Source of the DNA: Cellulomonas edaphi
GTDB lineage: Bacteria > Actinomycetota > Actinomycetes > Actinomycetales > Cellulomonadaceae
DNA length: 64,000 bases
Assembly: GCF_030362815.1 (NCBI RefSeq)
Contig: NZ_JAUCGR010000002.1
Span: 372,001-436,000 of the forward strand
Direction of reading: 5' to 3'
Shown here: positions 8,854 to 17,950 of the stretch, piece after piece
How the letters are laid out: each line of letters begins with the position of its first letter
Numbering within the stretch: the stretch's first letter is position 1
Notes under the pieces: model-generated
Seen by the model: only the letters and a program-made list of their open reading frames with translations
Database searches by the model: none
What the model was told of the DNA's origin: nothing
Position numbers and translations under genes: made by a program

Positions 8854-10062
8854 TCAGCGCGCGTGGGCCGCGGCCGCCCTCAGGCTGGATGCGCCCGCCC
8901 TGGGCGCGGTCGACGTGCTCGCCACCTCGTCGGCCAGTCGCCCGAGCCCTTCGACGAGCAAGTCGCGCGGCGCGGCGAGACTCACGCGCACCATCCCCGC
9001 ACCGCGGTCGCCGAACGTCGCGCCGGGAGCGACCGCGACGTGTCGCCGGGCGAGCAGGTCCAGCGCAAACGCCTCGGTGTCCGCGGCGCCGACCCCCACC
9101 ATGAGGTAGAAGGCGCCGTCGGGCTCGACGTGCGAGATCCCGCGCTCGCGCAGCAGCGCGACCGCCAGGTCGCGCCGGTCCCAGTACGACTCGACCGCCG
9201 CGTGGACGTGGTCCTGCGGACCGGTCAGGGCCGCGATCGCGCCGTACTGGCCCGGCGTGGAGGGGCACGCGACGCTCGCCTCGGCCAGGTGGCCGATGCG
9301 CTCGACGACGGACGCGTCCGGCACGACCGCGTAACCCACGCGCCACCCCGTCATCGCATGGGCCTTCGAGAGGCTGAAGAAGGTCAGCACCCGCCCGTCG
9401 GTGTCGAACGTCGCGGTGCTCACGTGCGGGACCCCGAAGGTGATGGCCTCGTAGCACTCGTCGGACAGGACCCACAGGTCGTGCTTGCGGGCGAGCTCGA
9501 CGATCCCTTCGAGGATCGCCGCCGGGTACACGGCGCCCGTCGGGTTGTTGGGCGAGCAGACGATGAGGGCACGCGTGCGCGGCGTGATCGAGGCCTCGAG
9601 CTCGTCCAACCGTGGCACGAACCCGTCGGCGGCCCGGGTGGGATAGGTGACCACGCGGGCGCCGGCGGCCGCCGCGGCCATCGCCCAGTTGGGGAACGTC
9701 GGGTCCGGGACCAGGACGTCGTCTCCCGGGCCCAGCAGCGTCGCCATGGTCATTGCCAGGCCGTGCATCGCCCCGTGCGTCACGACGACCTGATGCGGCT
9801 GGGCCTCGAAGCCGTGCCGCCGGGTCACGCGGTCCGCGGCGGCCTCCCGCAAGGCGTCCAGACCGAGGCTCGACGTGTAGCCCGTGAGCCCGTCGTACGC
9901 CGCCCGGGCCGCCGCGGCGACGACGTGCTCCGCCGGCCGAGCGTCGGGTTCGCCGATCTCGAGGTGGATCGCCTCTGGGTCGCGCAGCGCGACCTCCATC
10001 AGGGTGCGGATCCCGCTGAGCGGTATGCGGGCGCTGGGCGCTGACGATGAGACGGTGGCCAT
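8854..10062 (-). CDS. Class I/II PLP-dependent aminotransferase
   Basis: A 402-residue fold-type I aminotransferase. It shows the AspC-like signatures LEIGEPD, YTSSLGLDALREA, VCSPNNPTGAVYP, SDECYEAI and SLSKAHAMTGWRVGY, in which Lys233 should form the Schiff base with PLP. Substrate is not resolved by sequence; aspartate, aromatic amino acids or kynurenine are possible. It lies 21 bases upstream of pdxT and diverges from a kynureninase gene with only 68 bp between starts, which makes a role in tryptophan/kynurenine metabolism an attractive inference. Start ATG 10062. Confidence 0.9.
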   Translation of the reverse strand: MATVSSSAPSARIPLSGIRTLMEVALRDPEAIHLEIGEPDARPAEHVVAAAARAAYDGLTGYTSSLGLDALREAAADRVTRRHGFEAQPHQVVVTHGAMHGLAMTMATLLGPGDDVLVPDPTFPNWAMAAAAAGARVVTYPTRAADGFVPRLDELEASITPRTRALIVCSPNNPTGAVYPAAILEGIVELARKHDLWVLSDECYEAITFGVPHVSTATFDTDGRVLTFFSLSKAHAMTGWRVGYAVVPDASVVERIGHLAEASVACPSTPGQYGAIAALTGPQDHVHAAVESYWDRRDLAVALLRERGISHVEPDGAFYLMVGVGAADTEAFALDLLARRHVAVAPGATFGDRGAGMVRVSLAAPRDLLVEGLGRLADEVASTSTAPRAGASSLRAAAAHAR

Positions 10063-10130
10063 CGAGCGACGGTACCGCTCCCAGGTCACGCCGAGGTTAC
10101 CGACCAGTACGCCGCGTAAACTCGCACGTC

Positions 10131-11366
10131 GTGAGCACCGACGCCCTGCGTACCCGAGCCGCCGCGCTCGACGAGCGACACCAGGCCACCGACCTGCGCG
10201 AGCGGTTCGCCCTGCCGGACGGCGTCGTGTACCTCGACGGCAACTCGCTCGGTGCGCTCCCCCGTGCCGTCGTGGGCGCGGTCAGCGACGCCGTCGAGGT
10301 CCAGTGGGGCCGGGACCTCATCACCTCGTGGAACACGCACGGCTGGTGGGACACTCCGCGCCGCGTAGGCGACCGGCTCGGCCGCCTCGTCGGGGCTGCC
10401 GCCGGCCAGGTGGTGGTCGGCGACTCGACCAGCGTGCGCCTGCACCAGGCGCTGCATGCCGCCGCCGCGCTGCGCAGCGACCGTCGCGTGGTGCTCGCGG
10501 ATCCCGCGACCTTCCCGACCGACCTCTACGTGCTCGACGGCGTCGCGCGTCAGGTCGGCTGGATCGTCGAGCACGTGACGCCCGACGAGGCTCCGGCCAG
10601 GCTCGCCGGCAGCCAGGACGTCGCGGCGGTCGTGTACTCGCACGTCGACTACCGCACGGGCCGGCTCTGGGACCTGCCGACGGTGACCCGCGCGGCGCAC
10701 GACGCCGGGGCGCTTGCCGTGTGGGACCTGTGCCACTCCGCGGGCGCCGTCCCGATCGGGCTCGACGAGCACCGCGTCGACCTCGCGATGGGCTGCGGCT
10801 ACAAGTACCTCAACGGGGGTCCCGGCGCGCCGGCCTTCCTGTACGTCGCCGCCGAGCACCACGACGGCTTCGCCAACATCGTGCCGGGTTGGCACGGTCA
10901 TGCGGAGCCCTTCGCCATGAGCGGCGGGTACCGCCCCGCCGCCGGGATCGACCGCGCCCGCATCGGGACGCCGCCCATGCTCTCGATGATCGCCCTCGAG
11001 GCCGCGCTGTCCGCGTTCGACGGCGTCGACATCGCTGCCGTCCGTGAGCGGTCTCTGTCCCTGACGGCGTTCCTGCGTGAGTGCATCGACGTCCTCGTGC
11101 CCGGCACGGCGTACGCGTCACCCGACGACGAGAGCCGCGGGTCGCAGGTCGCGGTGCGCCACCCTGACGCCTACGGCGTGGTGCAGGCGCTCATCGCACG
11201 CGGCGTCGTCGGCGACTTCCGCACGCCGGACATCGTGCGGCTGGGCGTCGCGGCGCCCTACCTGACGCACGCCGACATGCTGACCGCCGCCGACCACCTG
11301 GCGCACGTCCTCGCGGCCGACGAGCACCTCGACCCGGCGTTCACCACGCGCAACGCGGTCACCTGA
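10131..11366 (+). CDS. kynU: Kynureninase
   Basis: Kynureninase cleaves kynurenine (or 3-hydroxykynurenine) to anthranilate (or 3-hydroxyanthranilate) and alanine using PLP. The 411-residue protein has the family motifs YLDGNSLGALPR near the N-terminus, WDLCHSAGAVPI, and GCGYKYLNGGPGAPAFLYV, where Lys225 binds PLP. RIGTPPMLSMIALEAAL near residue 280 is also characteristic. The GTG at 10131 is chosen because upstream in-frame codons overlap the divergent aminotransferase gene. No other gene of the kynurenine pathway is in the window. Confidence 0.93.
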   Translation: MSTDALRTRAAALDERHQATDLRERFALPDGVVYLDGNSLGALPRAVVGAVSDAVEVQWGRDLITSWNTHGWWDTPRRVGDRLGRLVGAAAGQVVVGDSTSVRLHQALHAAAALRSDRRVVLADPATFPTDLYVLDGVARQVGWIVEHVTPDEAPARLAGSQDVAAVVYSHVDYRTGRLWDLPTVTRAAHDAGALAVWDLCHSAGAVPIGLDEHRVDLAMGCGYKYLNGGPGAPAFLYVAAEHHDGFANIVPGWHGHAEPFAMSGGYRPAAGIDRARIGTPPMLSMIALEAALSAFDGVDIAAVRERSLSLTAFLRECIDVLVPGTAYASPDDESRGSQVAVRHPDAYGVVQALIARGVVGDFRTPDIVRLGVAAPYLTHADMLTAADHLAHVLAADEHLDPAFTTRNAVT

Positions 11367-11383
11367 GCTGCGACGCCGCAGGC

Positions 11384-12805
11384 CTAGAACGGTGGGTCAC
11401 CGGCGTACGTCGGTGGGGGCCGACGGTGACCGGTCGGCTCGAAGAGCTTCGGGCTCACGTGCACCGGCACGGGTGACCGGTAGTAGGTGATCCCCAGCGG
11501 GCTGGTCCAGACGGTGTTCCCCGTGGCCCGGTCCCGTCTGACGTTCCAGACCTTCGCGGTCTTGGCCTGGTGGTGGCGCTTGCACAAGGCGTGCAGGTTC
11601 GCCTCGATCGTCTGCTCGCTCGCCGCTCGCGACCGGTCGAAGGGGACCACGTGGTCGAGCTCGGTGCGCGTCGCTGGCTGGCGGCAGCCGGGGTAGGTGC
11701 ACGTCACGTCTCGTGCCTGAACCGTGCGGGTCAGGTCGGCCCCAGGGCGGTAGGTGCGCGTCCCGCAGCCCAGGAACGCGCCCGTCGCCGGATCGGTGAA
11801 GATCCGCCGCCAGGTCGCGTCCTGCGCCAGGGCGCGCACCACCGAGGCGGGGATGGGCCCGTACCCGGCCAGCTCACCCGGCAGCTCGTCCAGGCCGAGG
11901 AGGGTGGTCGCGGCTGCCGTCACGTGCAGGTTTGCGCGCTGGCCGTGGCGTCGCGGCACGAGGTCCCCGCCCGGGGTCCGCTGGGTGTCGATGATCGACC
12001 CGAAGACGTCCGCGAACGCGTCCGCACGCCGCTGGTGGACGCTGCGGCCCGCGCAGGTGTCGTCCGACGTGCCGGCGAGGGCGTCGAGGACGGTGAACGC
12101 CGCGACGGCATCCTCGGCCGGCAGGAAGGCGATCAGGCGGGCCATCGAGTCGTTCGCCCACTGCAGCTCGACGCCGCGGTCCGCGCGGGCCGCCTTCGAC
12201 CGCTTCGCGGCGATCTGCGGGTCGATCATCAGCACGTGCCGGCGCAGCCACCGCACGAGCTGGGGAGGCGTGAGCCCGGCTGCCACCTCGGTGGCCTCGA
12301 CGACGAGGTGGTCGCGTGCGGCGCCCAGCCCGAGGGCGAGCGTCCCGTCGAGGATCGTGTCGACCTTGCGGACGTCGATGGTCCCGGCCCGGAGCGCGTC
12401 GGCGAGGCACGGGTGGGCGTGGATCCCGGCCGCCCGGCCGGCCAGGACCTCGACCGACGCGGCCGTGGTCACCATCGCGCACGCGAGCTCGTCGGTCACG
12501 AAGTCACCCATCGGGGTGCGTCGCGCCATCAGCTCCGAGATTGCTGCGGCCTGGTGCGCGGCGACCATCGAAGCCGCCTGCTGCCAGCCCGTCACCACCT
12601 CGACGAGCTCCGCGGCGGTCAGGGACGAGACGTCGACGGACTCCAGGTGGGCCGCGACCTGGGTCAGCGTGGCTGCCACGGGAAACGTCGGCACACCGTG
12701 GTCCGACGCCGCAGGCAGCGGCTGGCTCTCGACAGCCACGGCGGGCAGCGGGCCACCCGCAGTCGCGTGGCGGCTGGACCGCACGAATCCGCCGGGCAGA
12801 GTCAC
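11384..12805 (-). CDS. DUF222 / HNH endonuclease domain protein (13E12-like repeat family)
   Basis: A 473-residue protein with an N-terminal helical DUF222 domain (about residues 45-300) and a C-terminal HNH nuclease motif. The HNH part reads TCTYPGCRQPATRTELDHVVPF, then NLHALCKRHHQAKT, with paired Cys residues likely to bind a structural metal. Such proteins occur as many copies in actinobacterial genomes, and members are known as the 13E12 repeat family in mycobacteria; their role is unsettled, though association with mobile elements is suspected. Start GTG 12805 has a GGGGG run 5-9 bases upstream. It separates kynU from the NUDIX-pdxS pair and converges with kynU across 17 bp. Confidence 0.88.
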   Translation of the reverse strand: MTLPGGFVRSSRHATAGGPLPAVAVESQPLPAASDHGVPTFPVAATLTQVAAHLESVDVSSLTAAELVEVVTGWQQAASMVAAHQAAAISELMARRTPMGDFVTDELACAMVTTAASVEVLAGRAAGIHAHPCLADALRAGTIDVRKVDTILDGTLALGLGAARDHLVVEATEVAAGLTPPQLVRWLRRHVLMIDPQIAAKRSKAARADRGVELQWANDSMARLIAFLPAEDAVAAFTVLDALAGTSDDTCAGRSVHQRRADAFADVFGSIIDTQRTPGGDLVPRRHGQRANLHVTAAATTLLGLDELPGELAGYGPIPASVVRALAQDATWRRIFTDPATGAFLGCGTRTYRPGADLTRTVQARDVTCTYPGCRQPATRTELDHVVPFDRSRAASEQTIEANLHALCKRHHQAKTAKVWNVRRDRATGNTVWTSPLGITYYRSPVPVHVSPKLFEPTGHRRPPPTYAGDPPF

Positions 12806-12906
12806 CGCGCCCCCCGTCGTCGTCCGAACCTGACTCGAACAACTGTACGACCGACCACCGACACGACCCCGCCAACGGGAAGCGGAGCGGCCGAAGCGGG
12901 CCCGAT

Positions 12907-13488
12907 CTACTCGCGCGCCAGCCCCAGGTGCGTGGTCGTGCCGTCCCACGCAGGCAGCAGGCCACGGACCAGACCCACGAGCCCCTCGGGGAACACCTCG
13001 AGGGACACCTCGGCGAGCTCGTCGAGCGACCACCAGCGCAGCTCGTCGATGACGTCCTGCTCGAGCGCCGTCCAGCCCGAGCGGTCGGTGCCGACGAACG
13101 ACGCCGCCGGCACGCGTGCGAGGTAGATGACCTCGTCCTGGCGGCAGTGCTCGGAGAAGAAGTCGAAGATCGCCGACCGCGTGAACACGGGCCCGACGAG
13201 CTGCTCGCGCGCGAGCACCAGACCGGTCTCCTCGCGTACCTCGCGCAGGGCCGCGTCGGCCGACGACTCCCCCGCGTCGATCCCGCCCCCGATGGTGAAC
13301 CACCACGAGCGCTCCGGCTGGTCCTGGTCGTGCCCGCGGATGAGCAGCACGCGGTCGGCCTCGTCGAGCAGGATCACGCGCGCGGCGCGGCGGAACAGCA
13401 GCCCGTCCTCGCCGCGCACCCACTCGGGCGGCAAGCCGGAGGCCGAGGGCGCACCCTCGGCCTCCGGAGTCACGTCCTGCGAGGTCAC
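12907..13488 (-). CDS. NUDIX hydrolase
   Basis: A 193-residue NUDIX protein that should hydrolyse a nucleoside diphosphate linked to another moiety. The NUDIX box [24 protein letters not shown] is at about residues 72-94, matching G-x5-E-x7-REVxEE. The substrate is not predictable. The GTG at 13488 overlaps the pdxS stop by 4 bases, but codons 8-18 form a 14-bp perfect hairpin, so translation from this start would have to open that structure. A later start such as the GTG inside EWVRGEDG is possible. In Mycobacterium a NUDIX gene also lies in the pdxS/pimA neighbourhood. Confidence 0.88.
   Translation of the reverse strand: MTSQDVTPEAEGAPSASGLPPEWVRGEDGLLFRRAARVILLDEADRVLLIRGHDQDQPERSWWFTIGGGIDAGESSADAALREVREETGLVLAREQLVGPVFTRSAIFDFFSEHCRQDEVIYLARVPAASFVGTDRSGWTALEQDVIDELRWWSLDELAEVSLEVFPEGLVGLVRGLLPAWDGTTTHLGLARE
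13436..13467 (-). terminator. 14-bp hairpin inside the start of the NUDIX gene, just after pdxS
   Basis: A perfect inverted repeat (CCGGAGGCCGAGGG / CCCTCGGCCTCCGG, loop CGCA) begins 18 bases after the pdxS stop and sits within the first 20 codons of the NUDIX gene. It has the size and GC content of a factor-independent terminator but no T-run. It may partly end pdxS transcription or limit NUDIX translation. Confidence 0.6.
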
Positions 13489-14387
13489 CAACCGCGCTCG
13501 GCGAGGCGGTGCGGCTCCGGGACGTCCTCGACGTTGATGCCGACCATCGCCTCGCCGAGACCGCGCGAGACCTTGGCGATGACGTCCGGGTCGTCGTAGA
13601 ACGTCGTCGCCTTGACGATGGCGGCGGCGCGCTCGGCCGGGTTGCCCGACTTGAAGATGCCCGAGCCGACGAACACGCCCTCGGCACCCAGCTGCATCAT
13701 CATGGCTGCGTCGGACGGGGTCGCGATGCCACCGGCCGTGAAGAGCACGACGGGCAGCTTGCCCGCGGCCGCGACCTCCTTGACCAGCTCGTACGGCGCC
13801 TGCAGCTCCTTGGCCGCGACGAACAGCTCGTCCTCCGGCAGCGACGTCAGGCGACGGATCTGGTCGCGCAGCGTGCGCATGTGGGTGGTGGCGTTGGAGA
13901 CGTCGCCCGTGCCGGCCTCGCCCTTGGAGCGGATCATGGCCGCGCCCTCGGTGATCCGGCGCAGGGCCTCGCCCAGGTTGGTGGCACCGCAGACGAAGGG
14001 AACCGTGAAGGCCCACTTGTCGATGTGGTGCTCGTAGTCGGCCGGGGTCAGCACCTCGGACTCGTCGATGTAGTCGACGCCGAGGGACTGCAGCACCTGC
14101 GCCTCGACGAAGTGGCCGATGCGCGCCTTCGCCATCACGGGGATCGAGACGGCCTCGATGATGCCGTCGATCAGGTCGGGGTCGCTCATGCGCGCGACGC
14201 CGCCTTGGGCGCGGATGTCGGCGGGGACCCGCTCGAGCGCCATGACGGCGACCGCGCCGGCGTCCTCGGCGATCTTGGCCTGCTCGGCGTTGACGACGTC
14301 CATGATGACGCCGCCCTTGAGCATCTCGGCCATGCCGCGCTTGACGCGCGCGGTGCCGGTGGTGGGCTGGGTGTTCTCGCTGCTCAC
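13485..14387 (-). CDS. pdxS: Pyridoxal 5'-phosphate synthase subunit PdxS
   Basis: PdxS makes PLP from ribose 5-phosphate, glyceraldehyde 3-phosphate and ammonia delivered by PdxT. The 300-residue TIM-barrel protein starts with [17 protein letters not shown] and holds the lysine that binds the pentose, Lys87 in [15 protein letters not shown]. It also has the second lysine, Lys155 in [13 protein letters not shown], and ends with the phosphate-binding GEAMVGINV. The GTG at 14387 is chosen because GAGG lies 6 bases upstream; a GTG four codons earlier is possible. Overlaps the NUDIX gene by 4 bases. Confidence 0.98.
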   Translation of the reverse strand: MSSENTQPTTGTARVKRGMAEMLKGGVIMDVVNAEQAKIAEDAGAVAVMALERVPADIRAQGGVARMSDPDLIDGIIEAVSIPVMAKARIGHFVEAQVLQSLGVDYIDESEVLTPADYEHHIDKWAFTVPFVCGATNLGEALRRITEGAAMIRSKGEAGTGDVSNATTHMRTLRDQIRRLTSLPEDELFVAAKELQAPYELVKEVAAAGKLPVVLFTAGGIATPSDAAMMMQLGAEGVFVGSGIFKSGNPAERAAAIVKATTFYDDPDVIAKVSRGLGEAMVGINVEDVPEPHRLAERGW

Positions 14388-14421
14388 GTCAAGCCTCACA
14401 GATCATGGTGCGGTGTGGGAG

Positions 14422-14443
14422 GAGCCGCCGCGGAGGGCGGCTC
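14422..14443 (-). terminator. Hairpin between the PIM operon and pdxS
   Basis: An 8-bp perfect stem (GAGCCGCC / GGCGGCTC, 6-base loop) lies in the 100-bp gap between the end of the pimA-linked membrane-protein gene and the pdxS start. It may end the upstream transcript or form part of the pdxS 5' leader. There is no T-run. Confidence 0.4.
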
Positions 14444-14487
14444 GAACATTCATCGTAATGCGTGGCCACCGGCGCCCGGTGCGTGTC

Positions 14488-15165
14488 TCAGCCGCCGTTC
14501 ACGGCCTCCGACGAGCGCACTCCGGGCCGCCCCAGCGCGTCCGGCCACTCGTCGTCGAGCTCGAGCGTGCGCGGTTCCGGGGCGTGCCCCGCGAGCCGGA
14601 GGGCGCGGACCAGCACGCCCCGGCGCATCCGCCGGGTCTGCGCGACGGCCTCGTTGTGGAAGCGTCGGGACAGCTGCACCCGGTACCAGGCGGAACCCAG
14701 GTCGTCGAGCAGCTCGTCGCCACCCGGCTCCGCCCGCAGAGCCGCCACCTCGGCAGGGTCGGACAGCACCTCGCGGAGCGTGGCGGACAGCTCGCTCTCG
14801 ATCCGGCCCCGCTCGGAGATCTGCTCGGCGAGCGAGGACGGCGCGACGGGACCTCGGGGGTCGACCGCGAGCAGCGCCCGCAGCTCGGTCGGCAGCCCGG
14901 GCGTCGTCTCGGCGTCGCTCCCCCCGGCCGACAGCGCGGTCCAGGCGGCCTGGCCGACCAGGACGGAGCTCACCGGGTCGAGCAGGCTCGAGGTGGCCAG
15001 CTCGGCGGCCGCCGTCGCGCGCCGGATCAGCTGCGTGTCGACGACCGCGCGTGCGGCACCCACCTTGCGGTGCAGCCGGTCGAGGCGCGAGGCGGTGACC
15101 CACAGCCACCACACCACGAGCGCGACGATCGCCAGCACGACGACCGCGTTGTCCGACCAGCTCAT
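14488..15165 (-). CDS. Conserved membrane-anchored protein of unknown function
   Basis: A 225-residue protein with one N-terminal membrane helix (VVVLAIVALVVWWLWV, about residues 8-24) followed by a soluble, mostly helical domain. RLHRKVGAARAVVDTQL right after the helix, and SAWYRVQLSRRFHNEAVAQTRRMRR near residues 158-182, resemble the layout of LemA-type proteins, but I would not assign it firmly. It overlaps pimA by 4 bases and is the last gene of the thrS-to-pimA run, so a role linked to the cell envelope is plausible. Confidence 0.75.
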   Translation of the reverse strand: MSWSDNAVVVLAIVALVVWWLWVTASRLDRLHRKVGAARAVVDTQLIRRATAAAELATSSLLDPVSSVLVGQAAWTALSAGGSDAETTPGLPTELRALLAVDPRGPVAPSSLAEQISERGRIESELSATLREVLSDPAEVAALRAEPGGDELLDDLGSAWYRVQLSRRFHNEAVAQTRRMRRGVLVRALRLAGHAPEPRTLELDDEWPDALGRPGVRSSEAVNGG

Positions 15166-16382
15166 CGGCCCTCCCCTCGCCCACGCCGCAGCTCCAGCAG
15201 CCGTGCGCCACGCAGCGACGACGGGTCCTCGCCCACGGGCGCGTCGCGGCCCGCCACGGCCATCTCGTAGACGGCGAGCACCTGGTCCGTCACGGCCGAC
15301 CAGTCGTAGCGGCGCACCACCTCGCGCGCGCGGGCCACCACGTCGGCCCGGCGGGCCGGGTCGGCGAGCACCTCGACGAGCGTGCGTGCCAGGTCGGCCG
15401 AGTCGCCCGTGCGGAACAGCACGCCGGCGGCCCCGTCGTCGAGCACGCGCGAGAACGCGCCCAGGTCGCTCGCCACCACCGCGGCACCGGCGCTCATCGC
15501 CTCCACGAGCACGATCCCGAAGCTCTCGCCACCGGTCTGCGGCGCGATGTAGACGTCGACCGACGACAGGAGCCGGGCCTTGTCCTCGTCGGAGACCCCG
15601 CCCAGGAACTCCACGGCGCCCGCCCGGTCGCCGAGGATCTCGCGTGCCTGCTGCTCACCGGTCTCGCCACGACCGGCGACCAGGAAGCGCGCACCGGGCA
15701 CGTGGTCCAGCACGTGGCCGACCGCGCCGAGCATGACGGACAGGCCCTTGCGGCTCTCGTCGAGCCGGCCGAGGAACGCGAGCGTCGGGCGCTCGGGCGT
15801 GCCCGTCCAGCGCGGGTCGGGCTGCGCCTCGGCGAACGCGTCCACGTACACGCCGTTGGGAATGACGACCGCGTCGCCCCCGAGGTGCTCGACGAGCGTG
15901 CGCCGCGCGTCCTCGGACACCGCGATGCGCGCGACGATCTTCTCCATCGACTGCCGCACCAGGGGGAAGGCGACCTGCAGAGGGCGCGAGCGTGCCATCG
16001 ACGTGTGGAACGTCGCGACGACCGGGCCGTCAGCGATCCACAGCGCGAGCATCGACAGGCTCGGCGTCACGGGCTCGTGCAGGTGCAGCACGTCGAACTG
16101 GCCCGCCGAGAGCCACTTGCGCGCTCGTGCGGCGGTCACGGGGCCGAAGGAGAGGCGCGCGACCGAGCCGTTGTATCGCACCGGGACCGCGCGGCCGGCG
16201 GCCGTGAGGTACGGGGGCACGGGCGTCTCGTCGTCCGCGGGCGCCAGCACCGAGACGTCGTGCCCGCGGGCGAGCAGGGCCTCCGCAAGGTCGCGGACGT
16301 GGAACTGCACACCGCCCGGGACGTCGAAGGAGTACGGGCAGACGATGCCCACGCGCAGCGGCCGGGCCGCGGACGTGCTCAT
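15162..16382 (-). CDS. pimA: Phosphatidylinositol mannosyltransferase PimA
   Basis: PimA transfers the first mannose from GDP-mannose to phosphatidyl-myo-inositol at the inner face of the membrane, the committed step to PIMs. The 406-residue GT4/GT-B protein begins RVGIVCPYSFDVPGGVQFHVRDLAEAL, the PimA signature. It continues with HLHEPVTPSLSMLAL, the phosphate-binding FLGRLDESRKGLSV and the nucleotide-binding GGESFGIVLVEAMSAG with its EX7E pair. Start ATG 16382 overlaps the acyltransferase stop by 4 bases. Placement directly after pgsA and patA matches the mycobacterial PIM cluster and supports the assignment over a generic glycosyltransferase. Confidence 0.95.
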   Translation of the reverse strand: MSTSAARPLRVGIVCPYSFDVPGGVQFHVRDLAEALLARGHDVSVLAPADDETPVPPYLTAAGRAVPVRYNGSVARLSFGPVTAARARKWLSAGQFDVLHLHEPVTPSLSMLALWIADGPVVATFHTSMARSRPLQVAFPLVRQSMEKIVARIAVSEDARRTLVEHLGGDAVVIPNGVYVDAFAEAQPDPRWTGTPERPTLAFLGRLDESRKGLSVMLGAVGHVLDHVPGARFLVAGRGETGEQQAREILGDRAGAVEFLGGVSDEDKARLLSSVDVYIAPQTGGESFGIVLVEAMSAGAAVVASDLGAFSRVLDDGAAGVLFRTGDSADLARTLVEVLADPARRADVVARAREVVRRYDWSAVTDQVLAVYEMAVAGRDAPVGEDPSSLRGARLLELRRGRGEGR

Positions 16383-17335
16383 GCCGAGGCCTCCTGCGCG
16401 AGCGTCTCGGCGTAGCGCTGGGGGTCGAGGTCCTCGATGAAGACCTTCTGCAGCATGTGCCAGTCCTCGGGGCGCTGACGGATCCCGGCGGCGAGCTCGT
16501 GCGCCCATGCCTGCGTGAGCGCACGCACCTGGTCCGCGCGTGCCAGCTCCGGGTCGGGCACCTGCGGCTCGCCGAAGGCGATGTGGATCCCCCAGGGAGA
16601 TCCCGCCGCGCGGCGCCGCGCACCGTGCAGCCGCTCGTACGTGATCACGGTCGTGGACAGCGCGGCCTTGGCGGCGACCGCCAGCGCCGCGGGCCCCGCG
16701 GCGACGCGGGCGCGGTGCCCGGCGAAGTCCACCTCGATGCCCTTCGCGGTCAGGTCGCGATCGGCGAGCAGCGGGATGAGCCCCGCCCCCGCCCGGCCGG
16801 TGCGGACCAGCTCGCGGAACACGTCCCCGTCACCCAGCGCGAGGATGCGCAGGCCGATGCTCTCGCGGAACGCGAGGAACTCCTGGAAGAGCTGCTCGGG
16901 CTTGAGCCGCTCGGCCACCGTGGTCACCGGGCCGAGGTTGCGGGTGGCCCAGGCACCGGCCAGGTCCCAGTTGCCCAGGTGCCCGAGCGCCAGCACCACG
17001 GCGCGGTCGTCGTCCAGGTACCGGCGGATGCCGTCGACCCCGGACGCGCGCACACGCGCGTCCACGCGCTCGGGCGTGAGGGAGGTCAGGGTGAACGCCT
17101 CGCCGAAGTAGCGCATGTAGGAGCGCATGCCGGCGCGGCTCAGACGACGCAGCTCGCGAGGGTCGAGCTCGGGGCGCATCCGCGCGTAGTTGGCCTCCAG
17201 CTGCCGCACCCCGCCGCGTCGGGTCGCCCAGGACGCGTCGGCCGCGGCCGCGCACAAGCCGCGCACCACGGCACCGGGAAGCCGACCTGCGACGCGCCAG
17301 GCGAACGCGTACAGGCGGGCGACGTCGAGCCTCAC
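16379..17335 (-). CDS. patA: Phosphatidylinositol mannoside acyltransferase
   Basis: PatA-type enzymes acylate the mannose of PIM1/PIM2. The 318-residue protein belongs to the LpxL/HtrB-like acyltransferases, with the catalytic H-x4-D box as His119 and Asp124 in ALGHLGNWDLAG. FLAFRESIGLRILALG and LLADRDLTAKGIEVDFAG give the second conserved block. The start is the GTG at 17335, which overlaps the pgsA stop by 4 bases. It is sandwiched between pgsA and pimA, as in mycobacteria. Confidence 0.93.
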   Translation of the reverse strand: MRLDVARLYAFAWRVAGRLPGAVVRGLCAAAADASWATRRGGVRQLEANYARMRPELDPRELRRLSRAGMRSYMRYFGEAFTLTSLTPERVDARVRASGVDGIRRYLDDDRAVVLALGHLGNWDLAGAWATRNLGPVTTVAERLKPEQLFQEFLAFRESIGLRILALGDGDVFRELVRTGRAGAGLIPLLADRDLTAKGIEVDFAGHRARVAAGPAALAVAAKAALSTTVITYERLHGARRRAAGSPWGIHIAFGEPQVPDPELARADQVRALTQAWAHELAAGIRQRPEDWHMLQKVFIEDLDPQRYAETLAQEASA

Positions 17336-17943
17336 TCGGCTGCTCGCACGGCCTGCCGGTGCACCATCGTCATCCGCTGCACCACCGTGACGGCGGACGC
17401 CAGGGCCAGCAGGACGAGGATCACGCCCAGCACCACGTCCGGCGCACCGACCCCCACGGCCGCCGCGGCGATGAGCACCGCGAACAGGCGGTCGGCGCGC
17501 TCCGCGATGCCGCCCGACGCGACCATCCCGAGCCCCTCGGCCCGCGCCCGCGCGTACGGCACGATGGAGCCGAGGACGAGGCAGAGCAGTGCGAGGACGA
17601 CGAGCGGGAACGAGTCCCCGTCGCCGACGTACCAGAGCACCAGTCCTGCGAAGATCGCGCCGTCGGCCACCCGGTCGAGGGTCGAGTCCAGGAACGCGCC
17701 CCACGGGCCGGCGCGGCCCGCCCGGCGCGCCATCACGCCGTCGAGGGAGTCCGTCAGCGTGAAGAGCGCGATGATCAGCGCGCCCGGCAGCAGGTTCCCC
17801 GTCGGGAACGCCCACAGGGCCGTGACCACGACGACGAGCGTGCCCGTGACGGTGACCGCGTCCGGCGAGACACCCGCCTTGAGCAGCCGGTCGGCGACCG
17901 GCGTGAAGATGCGCGTCATGGCACCGCGGAGTCGGTTCAGCAC
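17332..17943 (-). CDS. pgsA: CDP-alcohol phosphatidyltransferase (phosphatidylinositol phosphate synthase)
   Basis: This integral membrane enzyme should join CDP-diacylglycerol to inositol 1-phosphate, giving the PI phosphate needed by PimA. The 203-residue protein carries the full CDP-alcohol motif D-x2-D-G-x2-A-R-x8-G-x3-D-x3-D: Asp65, Asp68, Asp86 and Asp90 in TDSLDGVMARR and GAFLDSTLDRVAD. About five or six membrane helices are visible. The GTG at 17943 has GAAGGG about 10 bases upstream. The PIP-synthase call rests on its position between the HIT gene and patA. Confidence 0.92.
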   Translation of the reverse strand: MLNRLRGAMTRIFTPVADRLLKAGVSPDAVTVTGTLVVVVTALWAFPTGNLLPGALIIALFTLTDSLDGVMARRAGRAGPWGAFLDSTLDRVADGAIFAGLVLWYVGDGDSFPLVVLALLCLVLGSIVPYARARAEGLGMVASGGIAERADRLFAVLIAAAAVGVGAPDVVLGVILVLLALASAVTVVQRMTMVHRQAVRAAE

Positions 17944-17950
17944 GGCTCGA

